From contig JAXDDX010000004.1 in assembly GCA_034670405.1 (NCBI GenBank), positions 12,561,001 to 12,625,000 of the forward strand: DNA of 64,000 nucleotides, given 5' to 3'. The first letter of the stretch is position 1. Every line of letters starts with the position of its first letter. Source of the DNA: Hoplostethus atlanticus. Its lineage: Eukaryota > Chordata > Actinopteri > Trachichthyiformes > Trachichthyidae. Made by a program: the position numbers and the translations under genes. Shown piece after piece: positions 47,626-64,000 of this stretch. The notes under the pieces were generated by a model. The model made no database searches. It was not told the DNA's origin and saw only the letters and a program-made list of their open reading frames with translations.

Positions 47626-50490
47626 ACCCGGAGCTGTGGAACGAAGGAGGAGGCTTGCAGGGAGTAAGCAAGGTGTACAGGGATAGCGGCCGAACAGAGA
47701 CCTCAAACATCATGGATCTAAATGTCTTATTACTTGTTATCTGTCGATGGCCTGCTTGGACCAAGCTTGCTCTAGTTGTGGGGACATCTTGTGGCTCAGA
47801 GCTGAACTCAAGCAGAATGAACAGGGATGCTGAGGAAATCACAAATCGCCGTGACGACAGCAGCAACCCTCTTCTCAACCACAAACACACACAAAGACGC
47901 GTTGTGTCCCGACACTGTTCGTGTGACTTCATATCGCTATGTACATTCATTTATTCCACCAGAAGTGTTGATCCTTTTTTAGAAAGGCCGAGGTCTAGAG
48001 ATCAGAGGAGTCTTGCTTCAGTGTTTCATAAGCGTTTCCATGATCTATCTACATTCAAAGAACCATCCCTGATATCGTTCGTGATGTTTAACTAGTTGGC
48101 GGTTGCATAGTGAGATTTAAAATGTCTTGATTGATCTAGAAGGCAAAGTAAATGTTGTTTATCATCGTAAGGATTGGATACCTCTCACCGATCATCCAGA
48201 TGGATTGGGCAGGCCTAACTGAATGCTTACGTGCCATAGTAGCTGAGACAAAACCCCCGAGAGACATCGCCATGACGACGTTATTCTTACTGCTAGTAAA
48301 GGATGATCCTTATTTATTTTCTTAGCAGCACAGCTCTTTGTTTCTCTGCTATGGGAAGCGGAAATGCTCCTACATTTTGCTCTGGTGGTCTTATCCTATT
48401 GAAAATGTAGTTGCCTGGTAAAACCTTGAAAATGGCTGTTGAATATCGGGGATTTAGCAGCCATTGTGGCCTGTAGACAAAACACGTTGTTCCCTGGCCT
48501 GATGGGAAGCCAAATGATGGATGTTGATGGTGTTTTTTTTCCTGTGACCACATCCCAAAGTTCTTAGTCCAGTCAGCTCAAGCCCAAGCCAACACCCTAC
48601 CAGCCTCAAGACATCACCTTTAACAGCCCCTTTTTGTTTTACATGTTAACTTTCTGGATGTTGTTTTGTTTTTATTTGACATTATATTAGAGGTTACAGG
48701 AAAAATTGTATAGAGAGATGTAATAGTTATTTTGAGGTGGAGGGCTACGTCATTCTGAATAAGATGCCTGGACATGTAGGGACCATTGGCTCAGCAGTAG
48801 AATAACATGAGAGCTTATAAAGGATTGGACCAGAAGGATTTTTAGCCCTTAAGCTCCTTTTACTCCTCATCAATAAATCATACCTGAGCAATAATAATGT
48901 AATTGTTACATAAATTGAGGGTAAAATCGCTTCTTCCTCCGGAGTGTCGGGAAACGGGGACGGAGATCAACTGTACATAGGGTTCACCTTCATATCAAAG
49001 CGGCTGCTATGTGGAAAAACATATCGAGACGCTCTTGAACGCAGCCCTAGCCCCGCCGCCCCGCTACCAGTTAACAGTAATACATGGAACCTGTTGGTCC
49101 GTTACTGTGTAAGTAGGCTGTTCTTTCTTCATCAGGGCAGGTGGGCGGACATCGTGGGTATTACTGTAACTGATCCTGCTCAGTGCAGTGCTCACATATA
49201 TGTACATGTATGTAAGTATGTATGTAGACTGTACAGAATAACTTTTTCTTCCACGTTCATCATGCTCTCTGTGTGTGAGATGGAATTTCCCACTCATAAA
49301 TACATGCTCTCTTTTTCCGGGGGATAGATGTGCTGTGTGCTGACGGACGGGAAGCTGTCGTCGTTTTATGTGGAGTTTGAACTCGAGGGTTTTTACACGT
49401 GACTTGTCATTTCATAGCTTTCAGAAACACCCATCACTTTAAATCTACCCCCACACTGAGATACGGAGGGGGTGATGCATGCAGACCATCAGCTGCATGG
49501 TTATTTTTTTTCTGGGAACTGTTGTGAACAACTATGTGCTTTCAAAGGGAACCCCCCCCCCCCCCCCCCCCCCCTTATGTTAGAGGGCCCCCAATATGTG
49601 CCATTTTATCTCCATTTGTACTGTAAGAGAACGTTGGGTCAAACTCCAGTTAAATTTTGCCTTATCAGCAAACAGACTTCAGACCTGGTCAACATCGTTA
49701 GGGTCCGCTGGTTCGATTCACCAACACAACTTATTTAAACTCCCACTGCTTGCTACGTCACCCTGCAGCAGCAGTATGTTTTTGTGGCAGAAGATGAAGG
49801 AATAGCCGTGCAAAGTCCTTGGCAGATCAGATCAGATCAGTGTACATTTATCAGTGGATCCTAGCAATTCAGAAAAGGTCTGAAGTCATGAGGTGTGTAT
49901 GTGTTTCCTATGAGCAAAGCAACATTTAAGGTCCCATATTCCCATGATGTGCTGTAGCTCAGGATTTATTTGTTGCAAATAAATATAATGTATTTAAAAG
50001 GGAATTCATCGAATAAATTTGAAGACTAACAGTCACAATACTGGACCCTGATTGGCCTGCTGAGTGGAGGCTTTCCAGTTCAAATGCTGCAAACTGCCCT
50101 GAGTTGAACCAACCAGGACCAAGTTCAGTTGTGACGTGTTCACTGGACCTGCCTGTAGAAACGGTGGCTTCTTGAAAACCATCCTAACGTCTTTGATCAT
50201 ACATGTATGTGATTCTGCAGTTTGACGTGACGTTTTCTCCCAAACAAACAGAAGGAGAACAGCATGTTCTGGGCTGGTGGGAAGGTTGATGTTGAATGAG
50301 AGGAGTTTAGTGTGTTGGGTGGCGTGAATCTTTGTGATAGGTTTCTTTTTTTTGTGGTGGGGGGGGGGGGGGGTGGGGTTGCGTTTCTTGTCATTCCATC
50401 TGCCTTATTTCCATGTTTTGATTGTGACAAGCAGTTGTAAAGCAATGTGTTTTATGACAATTGTATTAAAGTTTTTTAACTGGCGCAATC
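47626..50490 (+). other. slc39a9: slc39a9 long 3' UTR
   Basis: About 2.85 kb from the stop to ATTAAA at 50465-50470. Earlier AATAAA motifs near 48870, 49977 and 50013 could give shorter forms. It contains homopolymer runs of C (49552-49573) and G (50360-50372). No credible second gene was seen. Confidence 0.5.
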
Positions 50491-61041
<10,551 letters not shown>

Positions 61042-62050
61042 GAGGTGGGGCGGAGGGAGGGAGGGAGGAATAAGAGAGAGAGGGGAGAAAGAGGAGAAAG
61101 AGAGTTCGAAAGGAGGAGGAACGGTCCTTAGCTTTACCTCAGCGCATCGCAGTATGAAGTCATGTGACACCTAGAGATCCGCCCCCAATCCCACCAGTAA
61201 AATATCTATTAGATGTTGCATTCACTGACTGTTGTAAAACCTAAATAGGTGACAGCGGTTTGCAGCACCTCTTATGGATTAGCTTGGGGCCCCTGTGGGA
61301 GCCCTTTTTCCTTTTTCTGATTTGATTTAGCAAAGATCTAGATATTACTTCCTAGAAAAAGGGTGATAATAATGAAACCTACGCCAGGAATATCTGTTGT
61401 GTCAGTAAATGATCCCATTGTGTTATAGAAAATAACAAACAAGTAATGAAATAAGAAAGTGTTCCAGACTTCCTACTTCATCAGGGAATCCCAGACCACA
61501 ACTAAAGAAGCCATAGTGTAATATTACTTGACACTGTGAAATACAGTATAAACAACTAACAATATATAGATCATAATGTGTAAACAACCAGATGGTCAGA
61601 GTGTGTTACTTAGTGTTTCTAATGTCTGAGACGTTTTCACTACTTTTTGAAGAAATATTACTACAGTAGATTTGTGCAAACAGTTTATAGTATTTCTTTA
61701 GCAAATAACACAGACGATGCAAGTCGATCTTGAAAAATGTTTGTTTTTATTATTCTGGTGTTTGATTGTATGCACAGACTGTGTCCTTTTGTTAACAGAG
61801 TTGTATTGTTGGATTGATGAAGATGTGTATCTGACCCTTCAGCAGTTCATCATTGCTACATATGAAAATATGTTCTTGTATCGTAACTCAATGTATGGAA
61901 GCAAGCATTTAATGATAATGTACAAATGATAAATGAACTTAACTCCAGTAGTGATGCGGAAGAGAAGGGATTAAGGAACGTAACATTTGAGTTGTGTGGA
62001 CTTGAACGACATGCCTTGCTGTTAATAAAGCTGTCACTGAACCTTCTACA
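61042..62050 (+). other. plekhd1: plekhd1 3' UTR with poly(A) signal
   Basis: About 1 kb after the stop, ending at AATAAA 62024-62029. Begins with a purine-rich GGGAGG/GAGA stretch. Confidence 0.6.
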
Positions 62051-64000
62051 TGTTACAGCTGTCCTTGATGCTAGTTAAAGGCTAGAGCTTCCTCTTCCAG
62101 CCTCCCAGTCTCAAACCCTGCGCTCACCGGCATGACAGAGGACCCTGATACCGAATGAGACAAATCAAAAGTAAACTCTTGACTTGGACCAGGGTTTGTA
62201 TTTCGGTCAGAGGAGTGAGTTTAACGGGCGTGTCCAACTCTGTCACATAGAGTTTGATTCCAGCTACAGTAGAAGGGCTCAGCAGAGGATAACGTCATCA
62301 TGCTCTCGTTCTCCACCGGGACCTGTGGTAGATAAACAAGTATGGTAAGTGGTGGTGGTGAATGTGAGTCGGGGTCGATTTACTTTGAAATTTATAGTTG
62401 TGGTCCTCAGTTCTCATTGGCTGAGTCACATTTAGACCATTGTAAAACACTCTAATGCAGAAGTCACCACTCATACTGGTACTTATGTGTTGCACTTGTT
62501 TAGCTACTGTTCAAAAATTATATTGCTTGGCAGAAGAATAACATTTGTTATTATTTCATTAATAAAAGATTCATTTGTGTTCTCAGCTTTTTAATAAAAT
62601 TGTTTCATAAAGCAATAAGCCACTGAATGCTTTACAGTGAAGCACGGCTTCTCATGGTTTATCGCTTCATCAATTCACTCAATTCAGAATGTAAAATGAA
62701 ATATAGTTTTCATTCTGGATAATGGACATATAGGTATATAGGTTGGATGTGAGAACATTTTTATGGCAAAATATTTTTGGTCAGATGGTTAATGGTTAAC
62801 TTGTAGATAATTCACTTCCTGTATCGATTGATTGGAGGTCATTTGACCCTCAACCCTGATACACACAGCAGATGTGATTTTTAACACATTGTGGTATAGA
62901 TCTGATTTTTCAATGGCAGTCTAAACAGGAAAAGCACATTGAATCACATTTGAGCAGAAGGTTAAAATCTGATTTTCGCAGCCAAGGGTCTGCAGTATTG
63001 CAGAAAGAGAACTGAAAAAACTGCTCATGTTTTCTCTACTGAGGTTTTCTATTGTCATTTACATTTAGATTTCCACTGTACTTCAATGTGTTCTACTAGG
63101 GGGCGTCTACTGTAGTTTTTATTTAGATTTCACTGCACTTAAAAATAATATTTCCTGGATGTGCAAATGCACCTTTTCACTCACCATGATAAATACCCAC
63201 AAATCTGCCATCTCATCCCTCTAACCCTCCATCACCTCCCCTATGATTATCTGGTGGGAACAGCGTGGCTCCAGTCAATGCTGAGCTAAGCCTGTTAGTC
63301 CCCCGTTAGCCTAATGCTGCATTTCAGTCATTTGGGCTTTTATCTCAGTAGTGGTGAGTGTTAGCAGGTATCAAACACGTGACTGTCTGAGATGCTGGTC
63401 TCGGTGTAATTGCTGAGCAGAGTAAGTTGGCCACAGATCAGATGGCCAGTGGCTGACTCTGTAGGTCAAGGTCTTAAGGGATTTCTCCCTGGAAGAGTGA
63501 GGAGGAGGAATGTACAGTTAGCAGAACCGCAGTACTTTTTCTGCCCAACAGAGATATATATATATCAATACAGCAAACTGATGAAGTGTTTTTCCAGTAT
63601 CGCCCTCTAAAAAACTGGCAGAATGTGCTGGTCTCCTCTGTCAGAGAGCCAGCCCCCCACAGGCAGCCCCTTCATATTCCCACACACTCTGGCTCTCTGC
63701 TCAGTCATTCAGCTCCCGATTACTATCGCTATGGTAACAGCTACATCTGAGGGCAAAAAACCCCATGTGTATCTCCCTTTCCTTTTTTTAAATCTGAGAT
63801 TGTAGGATTAGCGCAGCCAGAGGCCTTTAAAGCCTGTTGTTGGCTAGTATGTCAGCCCCGAGTGTGCATGCATGTGTGGCTGTGTTTTGATGACGAACAC
63901 AGAAAAGCCACCGCAGCTACTGCATGTACCTGTAATCAAGAGCGCAATGAAAACCGAGAGCATACCTGTCTACCTTGACACAGTCACAACCAGACTGTTT
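62051..64000. other. intergenic, nothing recognised
   Basis: No ORF looks like a protein, and no clear transposon ends were found. A short imperfect duplication (ATTTAGATTTC..ACTG..CTT) lies near 63065 and 63123. Confidence 0.5.

Noticed and set aside
49472-49738. 88-codon frame in the slc39a9 3' UTR
   Set aside because: It passes through a poly-C run and has no recognisable domain or splice support.

Overview
This is teleost fish nuclear DNA. Seven spliced vertebrate protein-coding genes with GT-AG introns are recognisable, and the dispersed repeats are fish types: a Tc1-like DNA transposon, L2/jockey-type LINE pieces, tRNA-type SINE pieces, and the widespread fish repeat tail that contains GCAGACGCTTTTATCC. 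The species cannot be read from the sequence. There is no bacterial or viral gene cluster, no CRISPR array and no rRNA. All exon borders given here were placed by eye from splice signals, reading-frame continuity and family recall; no alignment was run.

Layout: (1) about 1-8.8 kb, + strand, the last 11 coding exons and 3' UTR of zfyve26 (spastizin). (2) about 9.2-13.9 kb, - strand, a complete 7-exon retinol dehydrogenase of the RDH11/12 type. (3) 14.7-18.1 kb, + strand, complete vti1b. (4) 18.2-20.8 kb, intergenic mobile DNA: a pogo-like remnant, then a fold-back element enclosing a solo LTR-like fossil and a LINE tail. (5) 20.8-28.8 kb, - strand, complete 8-exon arg2 (mitochondrial arginase) with a Tc1 remnant and a minisatellite in its introns. 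(6) 30.8-41.6 kb, + strand, complete rbm25 (17 coding exons). (7) 41.9-50.5 kb, + strand, complete slc39a9 (ZIP9). (8) 51.7-62.05 kb, + strand, plekhd1 (13 coding exons), whose frame is broken by two single extra C bases. (9) 62.05-64 kb, nothing recognisable.

The genes do not form one pathway. The block zfyve26 - rdh - vti1b - arg2 is an old vertebrate linkage group (human 14q24.1, from recall), and slc39a9-plekhd1 is a conserved pair. Two divergent pairs (rdh/vti1b about 0.8 kb between start codons; arg2/rbm25 about 2 kb) may share promoter regions, and two pairs converge (zfyve26/rdh, vti1b/arg2).

The most unusual signal is in the 3.4-kb intron 8 of rbm25. It carries a run of candidate exons with strong 5' splice sites, each with a stop codon in the incoming frame. 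This would fit a poison-exon array or a nested non-coding transcript. Other points of note are the two frame breaks in plekhd1, a perfect 40-bp-arm palindrome in slc39a9 intron 2, a hairpin-forming repeat in the zfyve26 3' UTR, and microsatellites lying directly on splice sites.
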